From: Veillonella caviae
GTDB lineage: Bacteria > Bacillota > Negativicutes > Veillonellales > Veillonellaceae
Assembly (NCBI RefSeq): GCF_003992125.1
Contig: NZ_RQUY01000002.1
Span: forward strand, 62,001-126,000
Direction: 5' to 3'
Length of the DNA stretch: 64,000 bases
Part shown: in pieces, positions 55,257 through 63,741 of the stretch
Position numbering within the stretch: the stretch's first letter is position 1
Layout: every line of letters begins with the position of its first letter
The notes under the pieces: generated by a model
Database searches by the model: none
What the model was told of the DNA's origin: nothing
Seen by the model: only the letters and a program-made list of their open reading frames with translations
Made by a program: the position numbers and the translations under genes

Positions 55257-55955
55257 ATGAGATTGGATAAACTGTTATCGAATAAAGCTTTTGGTAGTCG
55301 CAAAGAGGTTCATCAACTTATCAAAGATGGGCGTGTTCTAGTCAACGGTGTAAAAGCAACTAAGAAAGATTATTCCATATCTTTAAAAACAGATATAATA
55401 ACCGTTGATGGTGTTCGAGTTTCTACAGAACAACAATATTATATTAAATTTCATAAACCTGCTGGTTATGTTACGGCCGTAGAAGACCCAGTTCACCCAG
55501 TTGTTATGGATCTGTTACCGCTAGAGTTTAAAAAGATGGGCGTTTTTCCTGTAGGAAGATTGGATAAGGATACCGAAGGTTTATTATTGCTAACTAACGA
55601 TGGCGTGTGGGGACATTCTATCATCAATGGACATAAACATGTTCCCAAAGTGTATGATCTAACTTATACAGGTACATTATCAGATGAAGGTATACAACGA
55701 ATTCGAGAAGGCATTCTGTTAGGTGATGGCACGCAATGTAAACCGGCACAGATTGAAGTATTTGATTCCAATCAAGCGCGTATTACTATTCAAGAGGGAA
55801 AATATCACCAAGTTAAACGTATGATTGGTGCAGCTGGTGGAGAAGTTACATATCTAAAGAGGTTATCGGTGGGACCTATTACATTAGACGGTGTTGAAAA
55901 ACCAGGTCAATTTACTAAAATAGATACAGTTGAGATAGATGGATTCCGCAAGTAG
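55257..55955 (+). CDS. RsuA-family 16S rRNA pseudouridine synthase
   Basis: The 232-residue protein has an N-terminal S4 RNA-binding domain (MRLDKLLSNKAFGSRKEVHQL) and a catalytic domain with the active-site Asp in VGRLDKDTEGLLLLTNDG (about 101-118). GKYHQVKRMIGAAGGEV is near 182. The size and HQVKRM motif fit the RsuA branch, whose E. coli member modifies 16S U516. The exact target is inferred. TAGGAG precedes the ATG. Confidence 0.9.
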   Translation: MRLDKLLSNKAFGSRKEVHQLIKDGRVLVNGVKATKKDYSISLKTDIITVDGVRVSTEQQYYIKFHKPAGYVTAVEDPVHPVVMDLLPLEFKKMGVFPVGRLDKDTEGLLLLTNDGVWGHSIINGHKHVPKVYDLTYTGTLSDEGIQRIREGILLGDGTQCKPAQIEVFDSNQARITIQEGKYHQVKRMIGAAGGEVTYLKRLSVGPITLDGVEKPGQFTKIDTVEIDGFRK

Positions 55956-56018
55956 TTCTACCCAATATAGGCATTTTGTGGTATTATAAGGTGTACTCTA
56001 TAGACTAGGAGCATGATT

Positions 56019-57092
56019 ATGAATGGATTAAATCGGCTACAACAGTATATTAAAGAGCAAGAATTGACAGGTATTATTATTACTAACCCTACCAACCTTC
56101 ATTATTTCGCTGGTTTTACAGGTTCTACAGGATTTGCTTTTGTAACGGCTACATCGGCTTTTATCATTACTGATTTTCGTTATACAGAGCAAGCTACCGA
56201 TCAATGTGAAGGGTATGAAGTCATTCAATATACTACCACCATTATGGATGCATTAGTTGATATTTTTAATGATTATCACATTCATGAAGGTATGTTTGGT
56301 ATTGAAGGTAAGTTTATGCCTGTAGATACATATGAATTATTATGTGATACCTTAGATGAGCGATTTAACTTTACATCTGTAGATCTTGCTAAATTGCGAG
56401 CTGTAAAAGAAGAGTTTGAACTTGAGTATATGCGCAAGGCTGCTCAAATTGGTGATGACGCCTTTGCTGCTTTATTACCTCAGTTGCGAGTTGGTATGAC
56501 AGAAAATGAAGTGCGCATTATTTTAGAAAGCGAAATGTTGCAACGCGGTTCAGAAGAGCCATCTTTCACAACTATTGTAGCATCAGGTCATCGTTCTAGC
56601 ATGCCTCATGGTGTAGCTAGTGATAAGGTTATCGAAGTTGGTGATTTTGTTACTTTTGATTTTGGCGCCGTTTACAAAGGGTATCACTCAGATATGACGC
56701 GTACTATCGTTATGGGCCCTGCAAATGAGCAACAAAAAGAATTATACGATATTGTCTTAACAGCTCAGAAAAAAGGAGTATCTGCTGTAAAATCAGGTAT
56801 AACTGGTGTTGAGTTAGACAATATATGTCGTCAATATATTACAGATAAGGGCTATGGAGATGCCTTTAATCATGGCTTAGGTCATGGGGTAGGACTAGAT
56901 ATTCATGAATACCCAGTGGCGAGCCCTAAATCTGATTCCATATTAGAAGAAAATATGATCATTACGGTAGAGCCAGGTATCTATTTATTTGGTGAAATCG
57001 GATTGAGAATAGAGGATAGTGTTATCGTCAAAGCCAATGGCTGTGAAGTGTTAACGCATAGTCCAAAAGAATTAATTGAAATAGGTATTTAG
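56019..57092 (+). CDS. M24-family Xaa-Pro peptidase
   Basis: This metallopeptidase removes N-terminal residues before proline. Its metal ligands are visible: Asp in VTFDFGAVYKGYHSDMTRT (about 213-231), His in FNHGLGHGVGLDIHE (about 286-300), Glu in ITVEPGIYL (about 315) and Glu in GLRIEDS (about 330). The N-terminal creatinase-like domain begins LNRLQQYIKEQELTGIIITNP. I chose the ATG at 56019 (seven bases from AGGAG) over 56013, whose spacing of one base is too short. Adjacent efp is a common pairing; EF-P helps ribosomes with polyproline. Confidence 0.92.
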   Translation: MNGLNRLQQYIKEQELTGIIITNPTNLHYFAGFTGSTGFAFVTATSAFIITDFRYTEQATDQCEGYEVIQYTTTIMDALVDIFNDYHIHEGMFGIEGKFMPVDTYELLCDTLDERFNFTSVDLAKLRAVKEEFELEYMRKAAQIGDDAFAALLPQLRVGMTENEVRIILESEMLQRGSEEPSFTTIVASGHRSSMPHGVASDKVIEVGDFVTFDFGAVYKGYHSDMTRTIVMGPANEQQKELYDIVLTAQKKGVSAVKSGITGVELDNICRQYITDKGYGDAFNHGLGHGVGLDIHEYPVASPKSDSILEENMIITVEPGIYLFGEIGLRIEDSVIVKANGCEVLTHSPKELIEIGI

Positions 57093-57107
57093 AAGGAGAA
57101 GAGTTAG

Positions 57108-57665
57108 ATGATTTCCAGTAATGATTTTCGTCCAGGTGTAACCGTTGAAATCGACGGTAATGTATGGCAAGTAGTTGATTTCCAACATGTAAAACCAGGT
57201 AAAGGTGCGGCTTTCGTTCGTACAAAAATGAAAAATTTACAAACTGGTTCCGTTGTAGAACGTACCTTCAACGCTGGTGAGAAAGTGCCAAAAGCACATG
57301 TAGACCGTCGTCGTATGCAATACTTGTATGAATCCGACGGGGCTTACACATTCATGGATAACGAAACTTATGATCAAGTAGAATTAACACTTGAACAATT
57401 AGGTGAAGCTAAAAACTTCCTTCTTGAAAATATGGAAGTATCCATCATGTTCTTCCAAGGTATCGTAATCGGTATTGATTTACCAGTGGCTGTAGAACTT
57501 CGTGTTGTTGAAACTGATCCTGGTATTCGTGGCGATACTGCAACAGGTGGTAATAAACCAGCTAAATTAGAAACAGGTTACACTGTAAAAGTACCTCTCT
57601 TCATCGAAGTGGATGATGTGCTTCGTATTGATACTCGTACTGGTCAATACATTGAACGTGCCTAG
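57108..57665 (+). CDS. efp: Elongation factor P
   Basis: EF-P relieves stalling at polyproline sequences. The 185-residue protein has the three beta-barrel domains. The loop that enters the peptidyl-transferase centre is [14 protein letters not shown], with the modifiable Lys near residue 32. The Pro-Gly-Lys-Gly context matches Firmicutes [19 protein letters not shown] near the C-terminus is typical. AAGGAG precedes the ATG. Favoured codon use suggests strong expression. Confidence 0.97.
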   Translation: MISSNDFRPGVTVEIDGNVWQVVDFQHVKPGKGAAFVRTKMKNLQTGSVVERTFNAGEKVPKAHVDRRRMQYLYESDGAYTFMDNETYDQVELTLEQLGEAKNFLLENMEVSIMFFQGIVIGIDLPVAVELRVVETDPGIRGDTATGGNKPAKLETGYTVKVPLFIEVDDVLRIDTRTGQYIERA

Positions 57666-57716
57666 TACTATTTCATAGATGTAGTGTGGCTCCTCAGCTC
57701 TTTATACAAGAAAATA

Positions 57717-57779
57717 GTCCCTATATCAATGCTTATATGAGCACTTGTCATCTATTTTTTAGGGACAAGTGCTCTTTTT
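57717..57779 (+). terminator. Terminator after efp with a competing upstream pairing
   Basis: GAGCACTTGTC (57739-57749) and GACAAGTGCTC (57764-57774) form an 11-bp stem with a T-rich loop, followed by five T. This is a clear intrinsic terminator. Upstream GTCCCTA (57717-57723) is complementary to TAGGGAC (57760-57766), which overlaps the 3' arm. The two pairings compete, or could coexist partly as a pseudoknot. The structure lies between efp and the Asp23 gene. Confidence 0.8.
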
Positions 57780-57839
57780 ACAAAAGTACTAATTAGCTAT
57801 ATTAACATTATATGATAGTTGGTATTGAAAGAGGCGTAT

Positions 57840-58232
57840 ATGACTAAAAAAGTAACAGAACTTGAGTCAGGTAAAATTAAAATTAGTGAAGATGTATATG
57901 CTACTATTGCCAGTATTACCGCGTTAGATACAAAAGGGGTTCATCATATGAGCACCACCTTTAACGATGGGGTTAATACATTTTTCCGTCGAAAAACAGA
58001 TCATGAAGGAGTAAAAATTTCTTTTAATGATGATGGTGCTATTGTGGTTGTATTATACGTAAGTATCGCCTATGGCTATCGTATTCCGGATATAGCTTTA
58101 AGGCTGCAAGAACGGATTAAAACGGCTCTAGTTAACTATACGGAAATCGAAGTAGAAGCAGTAGATATTGTGGTGCAAGATATTATATTTGATGATTTTG
58201 GACCTGAATGTTCACCATCGATGGAGGAATAG
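57840..58232 (+). CDS. Asp23/Gls24-family protein 1
   Basis: A 130-residue protein of the Asp23 (alkaline shock) family. It begins with GKIKISEDVYATIASITALDTKGVHHM and has the repeated central ISFNDDGAIVVVLYVSIAYGYRIPDIALRLQERIKTAL pattern (key residues I-P near 84), ending with VEVDIVVQDI-like strands. In Bacillus the homologue YqhY lies just before nusB and is linked to acetyl-CoA carboxylase and fatty-acid synthesis. The same neighbourhood here supports a YqhY-like identity. I chose the ATG at 57840 after AAAGAGG rather than a TTG at 57819. Confidence 0.88.
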   Translation: MTKKVTELESGKIKISEDVYATIASITALDTKGVHHMSTTFNDGVNTFFRRKTDHEGVKISFNDDGAIVVVLYVSIAYGYRIPDIALRLQERIKTALVNYTEIEVEAVDIVVQDIIFDDFGPECSPSMEE

Positions 58233-58240
58233 AAGATATT

Positions 58241-58612
58241 ATGGACCAAGATAATACATTAAACTATGGTTTACATACAGATATCATTGATATTGAAGAT
58301 TCTGTTATTATCGATGTAGCTACAAAAACTTTGACTACTATACCTGGTATTCATTCTCTAAGTCCTCGATTATATGATGAAATCGTAGATGGCATTACCC
58401 ATGCCTTTGGTCAGAAAAATTTGCCTGGTATCAATGTAAAACATCGTAAAGGATTTTTGGAAATCAATATATATATTCGGGTTCTTTATGGTATCAATAT
58501 CATCGATCTAGCTAAACAATTACAATCGGAAATTAAACAAACCTTAAAAAATGTACTAGATTTAGATCATGTAAAAGTTGATGTTCATATAGAAGGAATT
58601 GTGAAAGAGTAA
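58241..58612 (+). CDS. Asp23/Gls24-family protein 2 (divergent)
   Basis: A 123-residue second copy of the same fold directly after the first. The family pattern is visible in VIIDVATKTLTTIPGIHSL and in FLEINIYIRVLYGINIIDLAKQLQSEIKQTL. The YGINI-DLA region corresponds to YGYRIPDIA of the first copy. A tandem pair suggests a hetero-oligomer. An ATG at 58208 would overlap gene 1; I prefer 58241 because it removes the overlap, although its ribosome binding site (AGAAG) is weak. nusB follows after ten bases. Confidence 0.82.
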   Translation: MDQDNTLNYGLHTDIIDIEDSVIIDVATKTLTTIPGIHSLSPRLYDEIVDGITHAFGQKNLPGINVKHRKGFLEINIYIRVLYGINIIDLAKQLQSEIKQTLKNVLDLDHVKVDVHIEGIVKE

Positions 58613-58622
58613 AGGAGTCTTT

Positions 58623-59024
58623 ATGAAACGAAATAGACGTGACGCCCGTCAATATGCGTTCCAAACTATTTATGCTAATGAATTTCACCAGCAATTTGAT
58701 GAGGTGATTTTTCCAGATGGTGAAATTAATCACGCCATGGATTATGAATATGCTAGTCAAATTGTAAAAGGTGTATTAGCACATATAGAAGAAATCGATA
58801 CGCGATTAGAATCGTTCTGTCAAAAACGTAAATTAGACCGTATGGATCGAGTGGATAGAGCGATTTTACGCATTGCCGTATGGGAATTAACTTATAATGA
58901 TAAAGATATTTCACCTGCTATCATTATTAACGAAGCCGTACAATTAGCTAAATCTTTTGGCACAGATGCATCTTATAAATTAGTGAATGCAATTTTAGAT
59001 AATTATCACAAGAGTCAACAATGA
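58623..59024 (+). CDS. nusB: Transcription antitermination factor NusB
   Basis: NusB works with S10 (NusE) at boxA sequences in rRNA transcripts. The all-helical 133-residue protein begins KRNRRDARQYAFQTIYANEF. It has RLDRMDRVDRAILRIAVWELTY (key residues D-R-AILRIA-WE) and ends PAIIINEAVQLAKSFGTDASYKLVNAILDN, diagnostic of the family. AAAGGAG lies before the ATG. It overlaps the next gene by four bases (ATGA). Confidence 0.97.
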   Translation: MKRNRRDARQYAFQTIYANEFHQQFDEVIFPDGEINHAMDYEYASQIVKGVLAHIEEIDTRLESFCQKRKLDRMDRVDRAILRIAVWELTYNDKDISPAIIINEAVQLAKSFGTDASYKLVNAILDNYHKSQQ

Positions 59025-59965
59025 GAACATATTATCTAGGCATTGATACAAGTTGTTATACCACTAGTTGCGCTATTATAGATAATAATGGATGTATCAT
59101 TGGAGAAGCTCGAAAATTATTAGATGTTAAACCCGGCATGAAGGGGTTACAGCAGTCGAATATGGTATTTCAACATACTAAGGTGTTATCACGTTTGCTA
59201 GAAGAATTGCCACAGGTACCAATCACTTCTATTGGTGTTAGCGCTTTTCCTCGCCGTGAAGAAAACTCTTATATGCCTACATTTCTTGTAGGTCATGGTA
59301 TGGCACGCGGACTAGGGCATCTATTACAGGTGCCTGTCTATGAGTTTTCGCACCAAGAAAATCATATCTTAGCTGCTTTGCGCTTAATCGATACGATTCC
59401 TACAGACCCTTTTCTTAGTCTTCATGTATCAGGTGGAACTACTGAGTTAGCATTGTATCATTACACTGGTAAGGGAATATTTACAAGTTCTATCGTTGGT
59501 GGTTCTAAGGATTTACAAGGGGGGCAATTTATTGATCGTGTCGGTGTAGCTCTAGGATTACAGTTTCCTGCAGGTAGGACACTAGAACAGCTTGCTGTTG
59601 AAGCTACTGATTATGATCCTTTACCATCGTCTGTAAAGGATGGATGGATTAGCTTTGCTGGTCCATGTAGCGAAGCACTGCGCCGCATTGAAAAAGGCGT
59701 AGTCCCAAGCTCTATGGCTAAATCATTATTTTCTTGCATCGGTAATTCATTAGAAAAGTTATTATCCTATCACATAGAGAAGCTGGGTATTCACACTTTG
59801 ATTGCTGTAGGTGGTGTAATGAGCAATTCTATATTACGCAATCGCATTAATGGTATGTGTCATAAAAAACAAGTAGCAATCCATTTTGCAGAGCCTTATT
59901 ATTCTGTAGATAATGCGACAGGTAATGCTTTTGGTGCGCTATTAGCCAGTGGAGATTTGAGATGA
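59021..59965 (+). CDS. TsaD/Kae1-family paralogue of unknown function
   Basis: An ASKHA-fold protein of 314 residues related to TsaD, the t6A-synthesis subunit. Family signatures are YLGIDTSCYTTSCAIID, the metal-binding pair in SHQENH (TsaD has H-x-E-G-H), SLHVSGGTTELAL and VGGVMSNSILRNRI. A terminal Asp is in SVDNATGNAFG. The Gly-to-Asn change in the His motif and the shorter length (TsaD about 340) suggest this is not the t6A enzyme but a Firmicutes paralogue, often annotated O-sialoglycoprotein endopeptidase. It is coupled to nusB and xseA by overlaps on both sides. Confidence 0.82.
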   Translation: MRTYYLGIDTSCYTTSCAIIDNNGCIIGEARKLLDVKPGMKGLQQSNMVFQHTKVLSRLLEELPQVPITSIGVSAFPRREENSYMPTFLVGHGMARGLGHLLQVPVYEFSHQENHILAALRLIDTIPTDPFLSLHVSGGTTELALYHYTGKGIFTSSIVGGSKDLQGGQFIDRVGVALGLQFPAGRTLEQLAVEATDYDPLPSSVKDGWISFAGPCSEALRRIEKGVVPSSMAKSLFSCIGNSLEKLLSYHIEKLGIHTLIAVGGVMSNSILRNRINGMCHKKQVAIHFAEPYYSVDNATGNAFGALLASGDLR

Positions 59966-61188
59966 ATGTTTTAACCATAAGCCAATTGAATAGCTTAATA
60001 AAACGCACATTAGAACGGGAATATTTGCTAAAAAATCTCTATGTTACCGGTACTATCATCAACGCTAAGCGCCATAGTAGTGGACACGTTTATTTTTCTT
60101 TAAAAGATGAAGAATCTTCTATTGATGTCACTATGTGGTCTAATACGGTTTTAGCTAAAGGCCTTGTGAATGAAATTCAAAATGGTTTATTAGTAACCAT
60201 TAAAGCATCTGTTAATTTTTACAATAAAATGGGGCGTCTCAATCTCGTTGCATCGGATATGCAGATTGGAAATAAAAGTCCTTTACAGCTTGAATTTGAT
60301 GCATTACAAAAAGAGTTATCTGCACTAGGGTATTTCGATGAAACTCATAAACAGATGATTCCTGTTTTATCAAGCTGCATTGGTATTGTTACATCTCCAT
60401 CTGGCGCCGTATTACATGATATTTTACATGTAAGTAAACAGCGCAATCCATTGATGAAATTCAAATTATTTTCTGTTTCTGTACAAGGGCCTGATGCAGG
60501 TCCGATTATTGCAAAAGGCATAGCAGAAGCAGATAGAGATTCTGATATAGATGTTATTATTGTAGGCCGTGGTGGTGGTTCTATGGAAGATTTATGGTGT
60601 TTTAATGACCGCGCCGTAGTTGAAGCTATCTATACAGCGAATACGCCTATTATATCAGCGGTTGGTCATGAAACAGATTATACATTAGCAGATTATGCTG
60701 CTGATATGCGCGGTGCTACTCCGAGTCATGCTGCAGAAATAGCGGTTATTCCATTAACTACATTACAAGAAGATTTAAAGAAAAAAGAAGAATATATTCA
60801 TTATGTTATGAATCAAGTATTGCAACAAAAACGCAGTGAGTTATCTACTATATTTAATCGAAAACTCGGCATTCCGGCGTTACAAATGATTCACAAGCAA
60901 AAATCTGCACTAGAGAATATTAAAAATACATTACAGCATAAAAGCAGTACTCTGATTCAACATAAAAAACATGTACTTTCACTGATAGCCAAAGAATTGG
61001 ATATGCAAAATCCATTGCATATTATGATGAAAGGCTATTCAAAAGTAGAATCACATAATCACCCTATATCATCAGTGCTAGATGTACAAGTTGGTGATGA
61101 GCTCACTATTACCGTATCTGATGGCAATATATCTGCACAAGCTACAGGCATATATCACAAACCAAATGATATTAATTCACATAGTTAA
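59962..61188 (+). CDS. xseA: Exodeoxyribonuclease VII large subunit
   Basis: The catalytic subunit of exonuclease VII, degrading single-stranded DNA. An N-terminal OB fold (about 1-100) contains YVTGTIINAKRHSSGHVYFSLKDE. The catalytic domain has GIVTSPSGAVLHDI, VIIVGRGGGSMEDLWCFNDRAVVEAI (key residues GRGGGS-EDLW-FN) and SAVGHETDYTLADYAADMRGATPSHAAE. A coiled-coil C-terminus binds XseB, encoded next. Length 408 is normal. It overlaps the TsaD paralogue by four bases. Confidence 0.97.
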   Translation: MNVLTISQLNSLIKRTLEREYLLKNLYVTGTIINAKRHSSGHVYFSLKDEESSIDVTMWSNTVLAKGLVNEIQNGLLVTIKASVNFYNKMGRLNLVASDMQIGNKSPLQLEFDALQKELSALGYFDETHKQMIPVLSSCIGIVTSPSGAVLHDILHVSKQRNPLMKFKLFSVSVQGPDAGPIIAKGIAEADRDSDIDVIIVGRGGGSMEDLWCFNDRAVVEAIYTANTPIISAVGHETDYTLADYAADMRGATPSHAAEIAVIPLTTLQEDLKKKEEYIHYVMNQVLQQKRSELSTIFNRKLGIPALQMIHKQKSALENIKNTLQHKSSTLIQHKKHVLSLIAKELDMQNPLHIMMKGYSKVESHNHPISSVLDVQVGDELTITVSDGNISAQATGIYHKPNDINSHS

Positions 61189-61285
61189 TAGTATAAGGGA
61201 AATTACTACATGCTAGAGAGTATATGTTAATGTTTGAGTACGCTATATCCATACAATGATATTATGATACATGAGGTTTATGATA

Positions 61286-61492
61286 ATGGCCGCATCATTA
61301 AAAAATTATGAAAAGAAATATAAAGCCTTAGAGGATGTTGTTCGTCAGTTAAATGATGATGATTTAACGATTTCTGAGATGTTAACACAATACAAAAAAG
61401 GTCTTACTTTAGTTAAGGAATGCGCAGATATGCTTAATTCCGTAGAGACGGAGATCCAACAAATTATTGAAGAAGTTCGTATTAGCGAATAG
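61286..61492 (+). CDS. xseB: Exodeoxyribonuclease VII small subunit
   Basis: The 68-residue helical protein has the XseB pattern: NYEKKYKALEDVVRQLNDDDLTISEMLTQYKKGL followed by a helix with KECADMLNSVE. It pairs with XseA. I chose the ATG at 61286 (MAASLKNYEKK), nine bases after GAGG; ATGs at 61271 and 61280 are possible but place the ribosome binding site too close or inside. The 97-base gap after xseA has no recognisable element. Confidence 0.93.
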   Translation: MAASLKNYEKKYKALEDVVRQLNDDDLTISEMLTQYKKGLTLVKECADMLNSVETEIQQIIEEVRISE

Positions 61493-61501
61493 GGAGGTTC
61501 C

Positions 61502-62380
61502 ATGTTACAAGCCTATTTAATAAACAGCAAACATAGTATAGAGCAATGGCTAGGGAATATGTTACAAAGTCCTATCGTTGAGTTTGAACCCTTATATGAG
61601 TCTATGAATTATAGTTTATTATTAGGGGGCAAGCGCATACGTCCAATATTAACAAAAGCTGTATTAGAGTCGCTATCAATAGATGCGGAGCAATATAAAG
61701 AATTTCTCTGTGCTATGGAATGTATTCATACATATTCTTTGATTCATGATGACTTACCAGCTATGGATAATGATGATTATCGTCGCGGTAAATTGACAAA
61801 TCACAAAGTCTATGGTGAAGGTTTAGCTATTTTGGCAGGTGATGGATTATTGACATATGCATTTCAGTTGTGTTCTCAAAATACTACAGCTACGCCAGAA
61901 CAACAAATTAAGGCCATTCACTGTTTAGCAAGAGCAGCTGGTCCAGAAGGTATGGTTGGGGGGCAAGCTTTTGATATGTTATCAGAGGATAAACAGATTC
62001 CCCTAGAAGAATTAAAAGTATTGCATAGCGGCAAAACCGGTGCTTTGTTTAATGCTTCTGTAGAATTAGGACTGATTTTAGGAAAAGCAGATTCACAAAC
62101 ATACACTCATTATATGACATATGCGAATCGTTTAGGATTACTTTTCCAAATTACAGATGATATATTGGATGTAATAGGTACTATAGAAGAGCTTGGTAAA
62201 ACACCAGGAAGCGATATTCGTCAACATAAATCCACCTATGTATCTTTACTTGGCTTAGAAGGTGCTCGTGCAGAAGCGAAAAAAACAGCTGATGAAGCAC
62301 ATCAAGCATTATCTCAATTAAATAGAAATACAGAGATATTAGGGGCCATTATAGATTATCTAATGGAACGCACTAACTAG
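61502..62380 (+). CDS. ispA: Farnesyl/geranyl-type polyprenyl diphosphate synthase
   Basis: This trans-prenyltransferase makes the C15 starter used by UppS. The first Asp-rich motif is LIHDDLPAMDNDDYRRGK (about 82-99) and the second is ITDDILDVIG (about 222-231). LLLGGKRIRPIL lies near residue 40. The DDxxxxD form of the first motif marks the bacterial FPP-synthase class. Length 292 is normal. It follows xseB as in other Firmicutes, but dxs, often next, is absent here. Confidence 0.95.
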   Translation: MLQAYLINSKHSIEQWLGNMLQSPIVEFEPLYESMNYSLLLGGKRIRPILTKAVLESLSIDAEQYKEFLCAMECIHTYSLIHDDLPAMDNDDYRRGKLTNHKVYGEGLAILAGDGLLTYAFQLCSQNTTATPEQQIKAIHCLARAAGPEGMVGGQAFDMLSEDKQIPLEELKVLHSGKTGALFNASVELGLILGKADSQTYTHYMTYANRLGLLFQITDDILDVIGTIEELGKTPGSDIRQHKSTYVSLLGLEGARAEAKKTADEAHQALSQLNRNTEILGAIIDYLMERTN

Positions 62381-62445
62381 GGATTTTCTCGTTCCTACAA
62401 GAGAAATGATTAAGTATATAGATTATCAATATATAAGGATAGATT

Positions 62446-62931
62446 ATGTGGCAAGTAATATATGAACTCAGTCAAAACTATATAGCACAAGCAGCTTTTT
62501 GGGGTTGGTTTGCGGCACAAACGATCAAGTTTTTATGGCAATTATTACGCTATAGAACTTTACGCGTGGAAAGATTAGTCGGACCTGGTGGATTTCCCAG
62601 CTCACATACATCCTTTGTTATATCCACTACAACAGCGTTATACTTAGAACATGGAGGGGTAACTGATATATTTATCGTGGCTCTTGTTTTTTCCATCGTA
62701 GTTATGTATGATGCATCAGGTGTTAGACGTGAGGCGGGGCGTCAAGCACAGGTACTCAATCAAATTGTAGAATATTTTGAAAAGAAAAATATTCCTGTCA
62801 TTCTAAAAGGCCGCGAAATGGTGTTAAAAGAATTATTAGGTCATACACCAATAGAAGTGCTTGGTGGATTAATATTAGGTATTATCGTAGCATATATTCA
62901 ATTTTATTATGTATATAATGGTGCATTATGA
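62446..62931 (+). CDS. Divergent PAP2-family membrane protein (DUF212, YuiD type)
   Basis: The 161-residue membrane protein has about four hydrophobic segments. It has the phosphatase-like motifs GGFPSSHTSFVISTTTAL (about 47-64) and VMYDASGVRREAGRQAQVLNQ (about 88-108), the DUF212 signature. The family resembles PAP2 phosphatases but its substrate is unknown. Adjacent prenyl-diphosphate synthase might suggest a prenyl phosphate; that is speculation. Its stop overlaps tlyA (ATGA). Confidence 0.88.
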   Translation: MWQVIYELSQNYIAQAAFWGWFAAQTIKFLWQLLRYRTLRVERLVGPGGFPSSHTSFVISTTTALYLEHGGVTDIFIVALVFSIVVMYDASGVRREAGRQAQVLNQIVEYFEKKNIPVILKGREMVLKELLGHTPIEVLGGLILGIIVAYIQFYYVYNGAL

Positions 62932-63731
62932 GTAGTAAGGAACGTTTAGACATTCTTCTTGTTAATCGTGGGCTTTTTGAAAGTCGCGAAAAGGCTAAGG
63001 CTGCTATTATGGCAGGTCAAATTTATATGGATACAACTCGCGTTGATAAAGCGGGGACAAAGATTCCTGTAGATGCTAATTTAATTGTGAAAGGCAATAC
63101 ATTGCCTTATGTAAGTCGTGGTGGGCTCAAATTAGAGAAAGCTATTCAAATTTACCCTATTGATTTAAGAGATGCAGTGATGGTTGATATAGGGGCGAGT
63201 ACAGGTGGTTTTACAGACTGTGCGCTTCAAAATGGTGCAGCAAAGGTATTTGCCATTGATGTAGGCTATAATCAATTAGCTTGGAAATTACGACAAGATG
63301 AACGGGTTATTAACATGGAAAAACAAAATATCCGAACCGTTACACCTGAGCAATTAGGTGAGTTAGTAGATTTTATTTCCATCGATGTAGCTTTTATTTC
63401 TTTAGATAAGGTATTACCAGTTGCTACTACATTGCTAAAGGACAGCGGTTCATTAGTTGCTCTCATTAAGCCACAATTTGAAGCAGGTAAGGAAAATGTC
63501 GGCAAAGGTGGAATCGTTCGTGATAGAGCTATTCATGAAGAGGTATTGCAACGTATTTTAAAGGTAGCTTACGATTGTCATCTATATTTACATGGACTCA
63601 CATTTTCACCCATAAAAGGTATGGAGGGCAATATTGAGTTCTTAGGATATTTTACAAAATCAGAAGAAAATGCATTACCTATTACTGATGAGTTGATTCA
63701 ATCTATTGTGACAGAAGCACATTCTTTATAG
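62928..63731 (+). CDS. tlyA: TlyA-family rRNA 2'-O-methyltransferase
   Basis: The 267-residue protein has an N-terminal S4 domain (KERLDILLVNRGLFESREKAKAAIMAGQI, residues about 4-32) and an FtsJ-like SAM domain. The latter has MVDIGASTGGFTDCALQNGA (about 86-105), VFAIDVGYNQLAWKLR and LIKPQFEAGKENVGKGGIVRD. Mycobacterial TlyA methylates 16S C1409 and 23S C1920; many annotations still call it hemolysin. The exact targets here are inferred. It precedes nadK as in other Firmicutes. Confidence 0.94.
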   Translation: MSSKERLDILLVNRGLFESREKAKAAIMAGQIYMDTTRVDKAGTKIPVDANLIVKGNTLPYVSRGGLKLEKAIQIYPIDLRDAVMVDIGASTGGFTDCALQNGAAKVFAIDVGYNQLAWKLRQDERVINMEKQNIRTVTPEQLGELVDFISIDVAFISLDKVLPVATTLLKDSGSLVALIKPQFEAGKENVGKGGIVRDRAIHEEVLQRILKVAYDCHLYLHGLTFSPIKGMEGNIEFLGYFTKSEENALPITDELIQSIVTEAHSL

Positions 63732-63741
63732 GAGATATAGT

